NCBI GenBank assembly: GCA_030626025.1
Contig: DAOUPT010000018.1
Span: 1-55,363 of the forward strand
Direction of reading: 5' to 3'
DNA from: Anderseniella sp.
GTDB taxonomy: Bacteria > Pseudomonadota > Alphaproteobacteria > Rhizobiales > Aestuariivirgaceae
DNA length: 55,363 bases
Shown here: positions 36,198 through 45,620 of the stretch, in pieces
Layout: each line of letters opens with the position of its first letter
Numbering within the stretch: the first letter of the stretch is position 1
Program-made: the position numbers and the translations under genes
Notes under the pieces: generated by a model
The model's input: only the letters and a program-made list of their open reading frames with translations
What the model was told of the DNA's origin: nothing
The model's database searches: none

Positions 36198-37526
36198 ATG
36201 AAAATTTTCAGCATTGTTGTCAGCCTGTTTGCGGTTCTGATTGCTTTTACAACAGCTAGCCGGGCAATCGAAATTCAGGAAGTAAAATCCGACAGCGGCG
36301 TCACAGCCTGGCTGGTCGAAGATCATTCAATACCACTCATTGCCATGAAGTTTTCATTTAACGGTGGAGCAGCCACGGACCCGCTGGATAAAACTGGTTT
36401 GAGCGAATTTTTGTCAGGTATGCTGGATGAAGGCGCAGATGATTTGACCTCTGCGCAGTTTCAGGCTGCGATCAACGACAACTCGATCAAACTGGGTTTT
36501 TCAGCGTCCCAGCACCGCTTTGACGGCAGTTTGCAAACCTTGAGCGTTAATCGCGATATAGCCTTTTCACTGCTGGCAAAAGCCCTGACGGCGCCACGTT
36601 TTGACAAGGCACCGCTGGAACGGGTGCGCCGTCAGTTTCTGGTTAGCATCAAGCAAGACAAGGAAAAGCCCCGCACCATCTCGACTCGCGCTTGGCTAAA
36701 AACCATGGTTGGCAAAGATCATCCTTATGCTCGCCCGCGATCTGGAACCGAAGCCGGTATCAACGCTATCAACGCCAACGACTTGCGTGACAAGGCAAAG
36801 AAAATTTTCACCCGCCAGAGTTTGCATGTGGCCGTCACCGGCGACATCGATGCAAAAACCTTAAAGCAGGTGCTTGATCAGCTATTTGGCAGTTTGCCCG
36901 AAAAGTCCGACATTGCACCTGTTATTGAGGCAGACGTTTTCAGCCAGCCAAAAATCCAGGTTATTGATCGTGATATTCCACAAAGCATCGTTCAGTTTGG
37001 CCACAAGGGCATCAAGCGCAAGGATAAGGACTTTGTCACCGCCTACGTGCTATTCAATATTTTTGGCTCTGGCCAGTTCGGTTCGCGCCTGATGGAAGAG
37101 GTGCGCGAAAAGCGTGGCCTGTCCTATTCTGCCTATGCCACTCTTTATCCCTTGCGCCGCGCCGGTTTGATTTTCGGTTCAGCCGCCACGGTCAACGCCC
37201 GGGTTGGCGAAACCGTGCAAGTCATCAAGGATGAGTTCAAGCGCATGGCTGAGGATGGCCCGACACAAGTTGAACTGGACAACGCCATTGCCTATTTAAC
37301 CGGTGCTTACGCGCTGCGTTTTGACAGCAATTCAAAAATTGCTGGTCAACTGCTAGCCAACATGAAACTTGACCTTGGTATTGATTACATCAAACGGCGG
37401 AACAGTCTGATCAGTGCCGTGACCCTTGTTGATGTCAAGCGTGTCGCCAAACGCCTGCTGCACGCAGATCAACTGGTATTTACCATTGTCGGTAAGCCAA
37501 AAAATCTTGCGGCCACGTCAAATTGA
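36198..37526 (+). CDS. M16-family peptidase-like protein lacking the zinc motif (partner subunit)
   Basis: A 442-residue secreted protein (signal peptide residues about 1-22, ending SRA) with the same two-domain M16 fold. At the position of HxxEH it has LSEFLSG in KTGLSEFLSGMLDEGADD, so the zinc ligands are missing and it should be inactive. It keeps the C-domain Arg/Tyr motif in REKRGLSYSAYATLYPLRRAGL, which in paired M16 enzymes contributes substrate binding. I infer a heterodimer with the upstream subunit, the arrangement of mitochondrial processing peptidase. It starts at the base after the previous stop. Confidence 0.85.
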   Translation: MKIFSIVVSLFAVLIAFTTASRAIEIQEVKSDSGVTAWLVEDHSIPLIAMKFSFNGGAATDPLDKTGLSEFLSGMLDEGADDLTSAQFQAAINDNSIKLGFSASQHRFDGSLQTLSVNRDIAFSLLAKALTAPRFDKAPLERVRRQFLVSIKQDKEKPRTISTRAWLKTMVGKDHPYARPRSGTEAGINAINANDLRDKAKKIFTRQSLHVAVTGDIDAKTLKQVLDQLFGSLPEKSDIAPVIEADVFSQPKIQVIDRDIPQSIVQFGHKGIKRKDKDFVTAYVLFNIFGSGQFGSRLMEEVREKRGLSYSAYATLYPLRRAGLIFGSAATVNARVGETVQVIKDEFKRMAEDGPTQVELDNAIAYLTGAYALRFDSNSKIAGQLLANMKLDLGIDYIKRRNSLISAVTLVDVKRVAKRLLHADQLVFTIVGKPKNLAATSN

Positions 37527-37571
37527 TGTTGCTATTTCGGCAGCAATCACTAGATTTATTTGAAAGATATA

Positions 37572-37599
37572 AAGCGTATTTTTGTATTTAAGTACGCTT
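37572..37599 (+). other. Inverted repeat in the pgi leader
   Basis: AAGCGTA and TACGCTT form a 7-bp stem, extendable to about 10 bp with a wobble, 15 bases ahead of the pgi start and just ahead of its GGGG ribosome binding site. No T tract follows on the plus strand, so an operator or translational hairpin is more likely than a terminator. Confidence 0.35.
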
Positions 37600-37614
37600 C
37601 AAATGGGGTAACCT

Positions 37615-38943
37615 ATGCGGGTAAAGCAAAATATTTCACGTTGCCGCTCTGATGTGATCGGCGATGCGGGGTTAAGTGATGCAGAACTAGATGCGGCGCT
37701 GGCCCGGGCCGATCAAGCCTTAAGCAAGATTCGCCAAATGTATGACGACGGGCAGATGACCTTGCTCGATCTGCCCGGTAAAAGTGATGATCTTGAACAA
37801 TGTCAAAAAGCTGCTGACATATTGACCAATGGGGCGACTGATGTCGTTCTGCTTGGCACCGGTGGCTCAAGTCTGGGCGCTCAGGCGCTGGCCCAGCTGG
37901 CCGGTTATAAAGTATCGGGTATCATCCCGTTTCGCCGTGTCAACAATCGCTCCATCAGGGTGCATTTTCTCGATAATCTCGATGCTAGCATGCTTAATCA
38001 GGCGCTGATTGACCAAGGCATGAAGACAACCCGTTTTCTGGCCATTTCTAAATCCGGTGGCACAGCTGAAACCGTCATGCAAATGGTCATTATGCTCGAA
38101 GCATTGAAGAACAGTGGTCTGGACTGGAATGCTGCTGCCCATATGGTGGTACTGACCGAAACCGGTGATCCTGATCGCAATACCGTCTTGCAATTGGCAA
38201 AACGCCATAACCTTGAGGTTTTGGAGCACTCACCAGTCATTGGAGGTCGTTATTCGGTTTTGACCAATGTCGGCATGTTGCTAGCAATGGTGATGGGGCT
38301 CGATGTCGGCGCGATCCGGCGCGGGGCAGGGGCCGCTGTGGCACCACTTCTGGCTGGCAACAGGGCTGCTGATGTCCCTGCTGCTCTTGGTGCTGCAGTG
38401 AATGTTGCCTTGATGGAAAACAAGGGAATCAATACCACCATCATGATGCCCTATTGCGATCGCTTGCGATTGTTTGCCAACTGGTTTCAACAATTATGGG
38501 CCGAAAGTGTCGGTAAAGATGGTATGGGCACCACCCCGCTTGGCACCGCCGGGCCGGTTGACCAGCATAGCTTGATGCAGTTGTTTTTAGATGGGCCAGC
38601 CGACAAGCTTTTAAATATCATTCAGTTGCCCACCGCCGGTCAGGGACCGCAAATCCCTGATTCGTACCGTTCTGACCCCTTGCTGGGCTATCTGGCCGGG
38701 CGAACAGTGGGAGATCTGACCGATTGCCAGCAACGCGCTACGGTCGAAACCTTTGCCAATAACAACCGTCCTGTGCGGGTTTTTGAGGTCGATGGCATCG
38801 AAGAGGAGCAGCTCGGCGAATTGATGATGCATTTTATGCTCGAAACCATCATCACAGGGTATATGATGGGCATTGATCCCTTTGACCAGCCCGCTGTTGA
38901 GCAATCTAAAATACTGACGCGGGAATATTTGAAAAGCATGTAA
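37615..38943 (+). CDS. pgi: Glucose-6-phosphate isomerase
   Basis: A 442-residue SIS-domain enzyme interconverting glucose-6-phosphate and fructose-6-phosphate. Substrate-binding loops are LLGTGGSSLGAQA and ISKSGGTAET; GGRYSVLTNVGM, the catalytic glutamate in QLWAESVGKDG, the histidine in GPVDQHSLMQLFLDGP and the closing GIDPFDQPAVEQSK are all present. It is about 100 residues shorter than the 540-residue rhizobial/E. coli type and resembles the compact PGI group. GGGG precedes the ATG. mutL starts 10 bases after its stop. Confidence 0.9.
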   Translation: MRVKQNISRCRSDVIGDAGLSDAELDAALARADQALSKIRQMYDDGQMTLLDLPGKSDDLEQCQKAADILTNGATDVVLLGTGGSSLGAQALAQLAGYKVSGIIPFRRVNNRSIRVHFLDNLDASMLNQALIDQGMKTTRFLAISKSGGTAETVMQMVIMLEALKNSGLDWNAAAHMVVLTETGDPDRNTVLQLAKRHNLEVLEHSPVIGGRYSVLTNVGMLLAMVMGLDVGAIRRGAGAAVAPLLAGNRAADVPAALGAAVNVALMENKGINTTIMMPYCDRLRLFANWFQQLWAESVGKDGMGTTPLGTAGPVDQHSLMQLFLDGPADKLLNIIQLPTAGQGPQIPDSYRSDPLLGYLAGRTVGDLTDCQQRATVETFANNNRPVRVFEVDGIEEEQLGELMMHFMLETIITGYMMGIDPFDQPAVEQSKILTREYLKSM

Positions 38944-38953
38944 GGAAATTGCT

Positions 38954-40735
38954 TTGACCATCCGCCGACTACCAGAAGGAACCATCAACCGCATTGCTGC
39001 CGGGGAGGTAATTGAGCGTCCGGCCAGCGTGGTCAAGGAACTGGTTGAAAATGCCATCGATGCCGGTGCCCGGCAAATCGACATTTCGCTGGTTGATGGC
39101 GGGCGCACCCTGATCAGGGTGCGTGATAATGGTAAAGGCATGGACGCGACCGATCTGGAATTGGCCATTGAGCGTCACGCCACCTCCAAGCTGCCCGATG
39201 ATGATCTGGTCAACATCCAGAACCTCGGCTTTCGCGGCGAAGCACTACCCTCCATCGGGTCGGTATCGCGATTGCGTATTGTCTCTCGCGCTCGCGGTAG
39301 CAATGAAGCCAACGAAATCCGTATCGAAGGCGGTCGCCAGCAAGCAGTTAAACCGGCGGCCCATGGCGAGGGAACCGACATAGAAGTCCGCGACTTGTTC
39401 TTTGCCGTTCCTGCCCGCTTGAAATTTCTCAAAACCGAGCGGGCTGAAACCGCAGAAGCTGCTGCCATTGTCCGTCGTCTTGCCATGGCTGCGCCGCAAA
39501 TTGGTTTCACGCTGATGTCTGGTGAGCGCCAGTTGATCAATTTGCAGGCCAATGAAGTAGGAGATGAGGGCCAGCGCCAGCGCCTGTCTGATATTATGGG
39601 CAGGGACTTTATCGAAAACTCGGTGCAGATTGATGCTGGCCGCGATGTTTTTTCCCTGCAAGGTTACGCCAGTTTGCCAACGCTGAACCGCTCGCAATCC
39701 ACCATGCAGTTTTTGTTCGTCAATGGCCGGGCGGTCAAGGACCGTACTTTGCTGGGTGCGGTACGCGGGGCCTATTCCGATTTTCTGATGCGCCAGCGTT
39801 TTCCCATGGTTGCCCTGTTCATTACCTGCCCGCCTGAATTTGTCGATGTAAATGTCCACCCGGCCAAGGCCGAAGTACGCTTCCGCAATCAAGCCCAGGT
39901 CAACAGTCTGATTGTTGGCTCCATTCGCGAGGCCATCGGTTTTGCCGGACATCGTACTGCTTCGACCAATGCCGAAGCCACCATCAGCGCCTTCCAGCAT
40001 CAAAGTGGTGGTCATCACAGAAGCCATTTCGCGCCCACCCGCCCGACTACTGCCGAGCATGGTTTTCGCGAAGCGGCTCAAAGCTTTGCCGGGTTCCAGG
40101 CCATGAGCGGTGATACCAGCGCCAGCGAAATACCACTTAACGATGATGATGCTGATAAACCACTGGGCGCAGCGCGAGCGCAGTTTCACGAAAACTACAT
40201 TCTGGCCCAAACCCGCAACGGTATCGTCATCGTTGATCAACACGCCGCCCATGAACGTCTGGTGCTTGAACAACTCAAAGCCAGTGCCCAAAAAACCGAC
40301 ATCAGCACTCAGCCTTTACTGGTTCCCGAAGTGGTCAATCTCGATGCACCAAGTGTTGAGCGTTTTGCCGATGCCGCTGAGCAACTGGCCAGCGCCGGTC
40401 TGGTGCTCGAACAATTTGGCCCCGATGCCATCATCGTGCGCGAAGTTCCAGCTGTCCTTGCCGGTGCAAAAATCGCTGATCTGATCAAGGACCTTGCCGA
40501 TGATCTCGAAACCATCGGTCAGGGCCAAAGCCTCAATGAGCGTTTCGAACACGTCCTTGCCACCATGGCTTGCCATGGCTCAGTCCGCTCCGGCCGCCGC
40601 CTCAAACCACAAGAAATGAACGCGCTCTTGAGAGATATGGAAGCTACCCCTTTTTCAGGCCAATGCAACCACGGCCGCCCGACCTATGTGGAACTGTCAT
40701 TGGCTGATATTGAGCGTTTGTTTGCCCGGCGATGA
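38954..40735 (+). CDS. mutL: DNA mismatch repair protein MutL
   Basis: A 593-residue GHKL ATPase and nicking endonuclease. The N-terminal part shows INRIAAGEVIERPASVVKELVENAIDAGA, DNGKGM and GFRGEALPSIGSVSRL. The C-terminal domain holds the endonuclease motif DQHAAHERLVLE (DQHA-X2-E-X4-E), followed by ACHGSVRSGRRL and GQCNHGRPTYVEL, so it acts in MutH-independent repair. A central linker (residues about 335-400) is low in conservation. The TTG start at 38954 has AAGGAA at good spacing, and the family N terminus begins right there. Confidence 0.94.
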   Translation: MTIRRLPEGTINRIAAGEVIERPASVVKELVENAIDAGARQIDISLVDGGRTLIRVRDNGKGMDATDLELAIERHATSKLPDDDLVNIQNLGFRGEALPSIGSVSRLRIVSRARGSNEANEIRIEGGRQQAVKPAAHGEGTDIEVRDLFFAVPARLKFLKTERAETAEAAAIVRRLAMAAPQIGFTLMSGERQLINLQANEVGDEGQRQRLSDIMGRDFIENSVQIDAGRDVFSLQGYASLPTLNRSQSTMQFLFVNGRAVKDRTLLGAVRGAYSDFLMRQRFPMVALFITCPPEFVDVNVHPAKAEVRFRNQAQVNSLIVGSIREAIGFAGHRTASTNAEATISAFQHQSGGHHRSHFAPTRPTTAEHGFREAAQSFAGFQAMSGDTSASEIPLNDDDADKPLGAARAQFHENYILAQTRNGIVIVDQHAAHERLVLEQLKASAQKTDISTQPLLVPEVVNLDAPSVERFADAAEQLASAGLVLEQFGPDAIIVREVPAVLAGAKIADLIKDLADDLETIGQGQSLNERFEHVLATMACHGSVRSGRRLKPQEMNALLRDMEATPFSGQCNHGRPTYVELSLADIERLFARR

Positions 40736-40865
40736 AGCTTGGCCGGATTTAAAATCATTGAAATTCTAACGAAACCAGAAACGCTCTAACATGTCGTAAG
40801 AAGATCATGAGACATACCGATTGTATATTACAGTTTGAAAATCAAAAAACATAAGGAGCCAGGCC

Positions 40866-41612
40866 ATGAACGTTACAAAGTTAGCTGAAAAAATTGATCA
40901 GGAACGTATTGATCTGGCTGCTGCTTTTCATTTGGCCGCTCTTAATGATTGGCATGAAAGCATCGCCAATCACTTTTCTCTGGCCGTTTCTAGCGATGGC
41001 AAGCAGTTTTTGATGAACCCGCGCTGGCGCCATTTTACCCGTATTTCTGCCAGTGATCTGCTGTTGCTTGATGCCGATAAGGAAATGTCGATGGATGAGC
41101 CGGGCGCCCCGGACCCGTCTGCCTGGTGCATTCACGGCACCATCCACCGCACCCTGCCACAAGCGCGCTGTTTGCTGCATGTGCATTCGCCCTATGCCAC
41201 CGCTCTGAGTTACCTCAAGGATCCTGAAATCAAGCCGATCGACCAGAACACCGCCCGCTTTTTCAATCGCGTTGCTGTTGATATGAATTATGGCGGCATT
41301 GCCCATCATGAGGAAGAGGGCAAACGCATTGCATCGGTGCTAGGCAATAAACGCATTATGATGATGGCCAATCACGGCGTTCTGGTGGTCGCCAATTCGG
41401 TGGCCGAGGCTTACGATGAGTTATACTATCTCGAGCGCGCCTGCAAAACGCTGATCCTTGCTTATTCTACCGGCCAGCCGCTGAACATTATGTCAGATGA
41501 ACTGGCTGAACAAACTGCAAGTGATTGGGAGCTCTATTCTGATTCAGCCTTTTCCCATTTTGACGAAATGAAACAGATATTGGCCGCACAAGGCTCTTGT
41601 TTCGCCGATTGA
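40866..41612 (+). CDS. Class II aldolase/adducin-family protein
   Basis: A 248-residue zinc-dependent aldolase-fold protein. The zinc-binding pair is in LLHVHSPYATAL, a third histidine is in MMANHGVLVVANSVAEAY, and INDWHESIANHFSL-like text near the N terminus matches the phosphate-binding entry of the family. Members include fuculose-phosphate aldolase, ribulose-phosphate epimerases and unassigned proteins; this one is closer to the unassigned alphaproteobacterial group, so the substrate is open. TAAGGAG lies ten bases ahead of the ATG. It appears to stand alone after mutL. Confidence 0.8.
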   Translation: MNVTKLAEKIDQERIDLAAAFHLAALNDWHESIANHFSLAVSSDGKQFLMNPRWRHFTRISASDLLLLDADKEMSMDEPGAPDPSAWCIHGTIHRTLPQARCLLHVHSPYATALSYLKDPEIKPIDQNTARFFNRVAVDMNYGGIAHHEEEGKRIASVLGNKRIMMMANHGVLVVANSVAEAYDELYYLERACKTLILAYSTGQPLNIMSDELAEQTASDWELYSDSAFSHFDEMKQILAAQGSCFAD

Positions 41613-41758
41613 TGCGGCCACATTTTCAATAAACAAACCCTCACGCCTCTGTGTAACAGGTTTGATTGGAATTCCTTTTTGTCCAACCCCAATTCTAGTT
41701 CATCATCAAACGCAACCCAGCGTTTTTCGAATTGGAATAAAGACAAAAGGAAGACAAA

Positions 41759-42007
41759 ATGAAAAAACTTGCTTTAACGACCATCGCTGCTGCTGCCGTA
41801 GTCGCAACGGTTTCCATGCTGTCAGCCCCTTCATTTGCTGATACAGTAGCTGACAACGAGCCGACATTCACCAAAACAAGCGTCAACCGCAGCGCCAAAA
41901 CCGATCTGGCTAGCGCCGCCTTTAAAACATATCGCGGTCAGAGCGATATCGCAGCGTTTGATCGCCGTTACAAGGAGCGCGGTCAGGGCATGGCCGACCC
42001 CCGCTAA
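41759..42007 (+). CDS. Small exported protein, unknown
   Basis: An 82-residue protein with a clear signal peptide (MKKLALTTIAAAAVVATVSM..., cleaved after SFA near residue 27). The mature 55 residues are polar and charged with no cysteine (ends RRYKERGQGMADPR), probably largely unfolded or a small helix. AAGGAAG sits at good distance from the ATG. A stem-loop 70 bases beyond the stop (42077-42107) supports a short single-gene transcript. No family recognised. Confidence 0.65.
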   Translation: MKKLALTTIAAAAVVATVSMLSAPSFADTVADNEPTFTKTSVNRSAKTDLASAAFKTYRGQSDIAAFDRRYKERGQGMADPR

Positions 42008-42076
42008 CACGTTTCCCTGCTGATGTGGTGTTTTGTCTGCACCCCGCGTCCAAGGACAAGATACTGACATCAGATA

Positions 42077-42107
42077 AAGGCCCGGGCTGTTACTCCGCTC
42101 GGGCCTT
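42077..42107 (+). terminator. Probable terminator of the small exported protein gene
   Basis: AAGGCCCGGGC pairs with GCTCGGGCCTT in an 11-bp stem with one G-T pair and a 9-base loop. A weak T-rich tail (GATTTTCC) follows. Confidence 0.55.
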
Positions 42108-42222
42108 GCTGATTTTCCGACCAGAAATATCGTAGTCAATTCTCGTTCACTAAAACGTAAATTGACCGATTTTTGCCGCGCGGGTAGCATTCAGGTCAAG
42201 CAGATATCGGGGGAAGACTATT

Positions 42223-43902
42223 GTGAAGCCAGACGACAAGCGCCATCCAATGGTTAACTGGTATGACCCGGTACTTCTGGCCCAAACCGGTATTCGGGCG
42301 GCAATTTCTACTGCGGTAGGGCAGGTCGCCGATAATCGCGAAGTCCATGCAGCCCTTGCCGGTACGCCACAGATTTTTGATCATTCCAAACAGGAAAAAG
42401 TTGAGGAAGAATTCTGGTTTGATTTCGTTGCAGATCTGGGCGATGGCTGGCAGTCAACAAATGCGGTTGCCAAAGCGATTTGCCAGGCATCGATATCTCT
42501 GGAAAATGTTAACCTGCCGCGCGGCGAAATCCTTGTAATGGGCGGCGATGAGGTTTATCCCACCCCATCCCGTCAGGCTTATCGCGAACGCACCATCGCC
42601 CCGTGGAATGATGCCTGCACCGACGTGGAGCCTTTTGAAACAACACTTTATGCACTGCCGGGAAACCATGACTGGTATGATGGCCTGCGTGCCTTCAACG
42701 AAGTTTTTTGTCGTGGTGACCGGGCTTCGAGCGTATCGGTTGGCGACACATTCGACTGTTTGAAAACCGTACAAACCCACAGCTATTTTGCTCTTAAACT
42801 GCCCCATGGCTGGTGGTTATGCGGTATTGATATCGCCCTCAATGACGAAATAGACCGGGTCCAGAGCGATTTCTTTTTCGACGTCTCCCGACAAATCAAA
42901 AACGGCGACCGGGTGATATTGTGTGCGCCAACCCCAAGCTGGGTAAATCATGCAACCGGCGAGCCGGGCTCGACCGAATTGCTGAATGAAATGGCGGCAT
43001 TATTGACCTCCAATGGCGGTGAATTGCGCCTGGTGCTGACCGGCGATCTGCATCACTATGCCCGCTATGGTAAAGACAGCGACCCGGTAACCTTGATCAC
43101 CGCAGGCGGTGGCGGTGCTTTCTTACACCCCACTCACAAGCTGCCACAAACCGTGGCGATCAAACCCGTTGGCGACAAGGAACAGGAGTTCCGACTGCAA
43201 AACTGCTACCCCTCGCAATCAATCTCGTTCAGGCTTTCATGGCACAATTTATTGTTTCCGCTGAAAAACAAGAGCTTTGCCCTGGCCAGTGGTCTGGTTT
43301 ACGTGTTGCTGGTCTGGTTTCTCGAAACTCGCAATCTGAGTGCCGACCAGCCGATGGGCGAAACCATCACCCATATGATGCAGAGCCACATATCAGTTAC
43401 TGATACCCTGTGGCACTTTTTCAGGCTAATACCGCGAAGTCCCGAATTTGCCATTATCGTCGGGCTGGTTGCAGCAGCTCTAATTGGCTTTAACATCACC
43501 GGCAATCGCTGGGCCCGGGTGTCCATCGGTTTGTTGCATACGCTCTTGCACATCACCGGTTTGGTTTTTGCCTACTGCTTTGCCATCATGCTGCTGACCA
43601 TGTTGCCCGATGGATTGCAGACCAGAGAATTTGGTTTTACAGCATTTGTTGCAACACTATTTGTCGTTGGTTCAATACTCGGCGGATTGATTTTCGGCGC
43701 TTATCTGATTTTTTCCCTCAACCTGCTCGGCTGGCAGTGGACCAACGCCTTTTCGTCCTTGCAGATAGCCAATTACAAAAACTTCCTGCGCCTTAAAATC
43801 AGCGCTGATGGCGGTCTTACCATCTACCCCGTTGGCATTGAGGATGTCTCAGCCCGGTCAATCCGTCCGCATATGATCGATAAACCTTTGACGTTAAAAT
43901 AG
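42223..43902 (+). CDS. Calcineurin-like metallophosphoesterase with C-terminal membrane domain
   Basis: A 559-residue protein. Residues about 65-310 contain the two-metal phosphoesterase motifs: VMGGDEVYP, ALPGNHDWYDG and TGDLHHYARY. Residues about 345-500 carry four predicted spans (for example FALASGLVYVLLVWFL and FGFTAFVATLFVVGSILGG), followed by a soluble tail with a short beta segment. The phosphoesterase part has no signal peptide and precedes the spans, so it probably faces the cytoplasm. The GTG start has GGGGGAAG before it. The GMC oxidoreductase gene follows 14 bases later, an unusual pair suggesting work on the same lipid-like or sterol-like compound; that is inference. Confidence 0.82.
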   Translation: MKPDDKRHPMVNWYDPVLLAQTGIRAAISTAVGQVADNREVHAALAGTPQIFDHSKQEKVEEEFWFDFVADLGDGWQSTNAVAKAICQASISLENVNLPRGEILVMGGDEVYPTPSRQAYRERTIAPWNDACTDVEPFETTLYALPGNHDWYDGLRAFNEVFCRGDRASSVSVGDTFDCLKTVQTHSYFALKLPHGWWLCGIDIALNDEIDRVQSDFFFDVSRQIKNGDRVILCAPTPSWVNHATGEPGSTELLNEMAALLTSNGGELRLVLTGDLHHYARYGKDSDPVTLITAGGGGAFLHPTHKLPQTVAIKPVGDKEQEFRLQNCYPSQSISFRLSWHNLLFPLKNKSFALASGLVYVLLVWFLETRNLSADQPMGETITHMMQSHISVTDTLWHFFRLIPRSPEFAIIVGLVAAALIGFNITGNRWARVSIGLLHTLLHITGLVFAYCFAIMLLTMLPDGLQTREFGFTAFVATLFVVGSILGGLIFGAYLIFSLNLLGWQWTNAFSSLQIANYKNFLRLKISADGGLTIYPVGIEDVSARSIRPHMIDKPLTLK

Positions 43903-43915
43903 CAGAACTCCAAAT

Positions 43916-45613
43916 ATGACCTCTCAACCAAAATTCAAGTCCATTGCCCGTCCGCTTGACCAACTTCAGGTCAGTTATGATGCCATCATAATCGGGTCGG
44001 GTTACGGAGCCGGCGTTGCTGCTTCGCGTCTGTCGCGCATGGGGTTGAAAACCTGCGTGCTTGAGCGTGGCCGCGAATTCTTGCCCGGTGATTTCCCCGA
44101 TACCCTGCGCGAAGGCATGAAAGAATTTCAGTCAACCAGCGGCCTTGGCCATGTCGGCGCCCGCGATGCATTGTTTGATATGCGAGTAAATTCAGATGTT
44201 TCAGTTCTGGTTGGCTGCGGCCTTGGGGGAACGTCGCTGATTAACGGCAATGTCATGCTGGTGCCCGAACGCCGGGTGCTTGAAGATACTTCCTGGCCCG
44301 AACGCTTGCGACAATCCATAGACACAGAACTCGAGCAAGGTTATGCGCGCGCTAAAACCTGGCTCGGTTCGGTTTCTTATTCCGGCACGCCCAAACTGAA
44401 AAAAATCACCGCCTTTGAAAAATCAGCTAACGATCTTGGTGGTGCATTTTCATACCCGCCGATTAACATCACCTTTGAGGACAACAGTAATGCGGCAGGG
44501 GTTACTCAACCGGCATGTACCCTGTGCGGTGATTGCTGTTCGGGCTGCAATATCGGGGCAAAAAACACTGTTGCAATGAATTACCTGCCCGATGCCTGGA
44601 ACAATGGCGCCGCTATTTTTACCGGCGCCCATGTCAGCCATATCGAGCGCAAGGGCAAAGTCTGGCGTGTTGTGCTGAGCGCTCACAATGGTCAACCCGA
44701 ACGCGCTGTTGAAGCATCCGTAGTGGTGGCAGGGGCTGGCACCCTTGGTTCGACGGAAATTATGCTGCGTTCGGCTGACAATGGGCTTGATTTGTCAAAG
44801 CGTCTGGGCCAGCAGTTTTCCGGTAACGGCGATGTCATCGCTTTTGGTTACAACAACAATGTCGAGATTGACGGCATCGGCACCGGCCAACGCGAAACGC
44901 CCGATGATTATCAGGTCGGGCCAGTGATCGCCGGTCTGATCGACTTGCGGGGCACATCGGACCTTGCCGATGCCATGGTCATTCAGGAAGGAGCCATCCC
45001 AAGCCTTCTGGCTCCGCTATTGCCAGCCATGATGGGTGGTGGCTCGCCGCTTTTTGGTGATGACACCGATGAGGGTGACAGCATGGAGGAAGCTTTGCGA
45101 TCGGCCAAAAGCTTGTTCAAAGGTGCCTATCACGGCGCGGTGCGCAACACCCAGACCTTTTTGGTCATGGCCCATGATACCGCCACTGGAAGAATGCAGA
45201 TCAAGGACGGCAGGCTCATACTTGACTGGCCCGATGCCGGTAAAGCTGAAGTTTACCAGAAAATCAGCGCTGCCTTGCGGACCGCTACCGCCGCCAATGG
45301 TGGCACCTTCATCAACAATCCGATGTGGAGCAAGTCATTGGGCCGTAATCTGGTTTCCGTTCATCCGCTGGGTGGTTGCAGCATGGGCGATAATCCCGAC
45401 CACGGCGTGATTGATCACAAAAACCGCGCCTTCCTGTCATCTGGCGAAGTGCTGGAGGGGCTTTATGTCATGGATGATTCGGCCATGTCGCGCTCGCTCG
45501 GCGTCAACCCGTCCCTGACCATCACCGCAATATCAGAACGCGCCATGATGCACTTTGCCAGAGACCACGACCTGAAACTAAACGCCAATCCGGCCAACAT
45601 ACCGCTGGTGTAA
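43916..45613 (+). CDS. GMC-family FAD oxidoreductase (cholesterol-oxidase-like)
   Basis: A 565-residue flavoprotein. The FAD loop is AIIIGSGYGAGVAASRLSRMG and the family sequence VGCGLGGTSLINGNVML follows. The C-terminal catalytic region has VHPLGGCSMGDNP and GLYVMDDSAMSRSLGVNPSLTITAISERAMM. A cysteine-rich segment CTLCGDCCSGCNIGAKNT (residues about 200-217) is found in the cholesterol-oxidase-like branch of GMC proteins and could hold an Fe-S cluster. There is no signal peptide. It forms an operon with the metallophosphoesterase and converges with the MocR gene seven bases downstream. The substrate is probably an alcohol on a ring or lipid. Confidence 0.85.
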   Translation: MTSQPKFKSIARPLDQLQVSYDAIIIGSGYGAGVAASRLSRMGLKTCVLERGREFLPGDFPDTLREGMKEFQSTSGLGHVGARDALFDMRVNSDVSVLVGCGLGGTSLINGNVMLVPERRVLEDTSWPERLRQSIDTELEQGYARAKTWLGSVSYSGTPKLKKITAFEKSANDLGGAFSYPPINITFEDNSNAAGVTQPACTLCGDCCSGCNIGAKNTVAMNYLPDAWNNGAAIFTGAHVSHIERKGKVWRVVLSAHNGQPERAVEASVVVAGAGTLGSTEIMLRSADNGLDLSKRLGQQFSGNGDVIAFGYNNNVEIDGIGTGQRETPDDYQVGPVIAGLIDLRGTSDLADAMVIQEGAIPSLLAPLLPAMMGGGSPLFGDDTDEGDSMEEALRSAKSLFKGAYHGAVRNTQTFLVMAHDTATGRMQIKDGRLILDWPDAGKAEVYQKISAALRTATAANGGTFINNPMWSKSLGRNLVSVHPLGGCSMGDNPDHGVIDHKNRAFLSSGEVLEGLYVMDDSAMSRSLGVNPSLTITAISERAMMHFARDHDLKLNANPANIPLV

Positions 45614-45620
45614 TCAGTAA

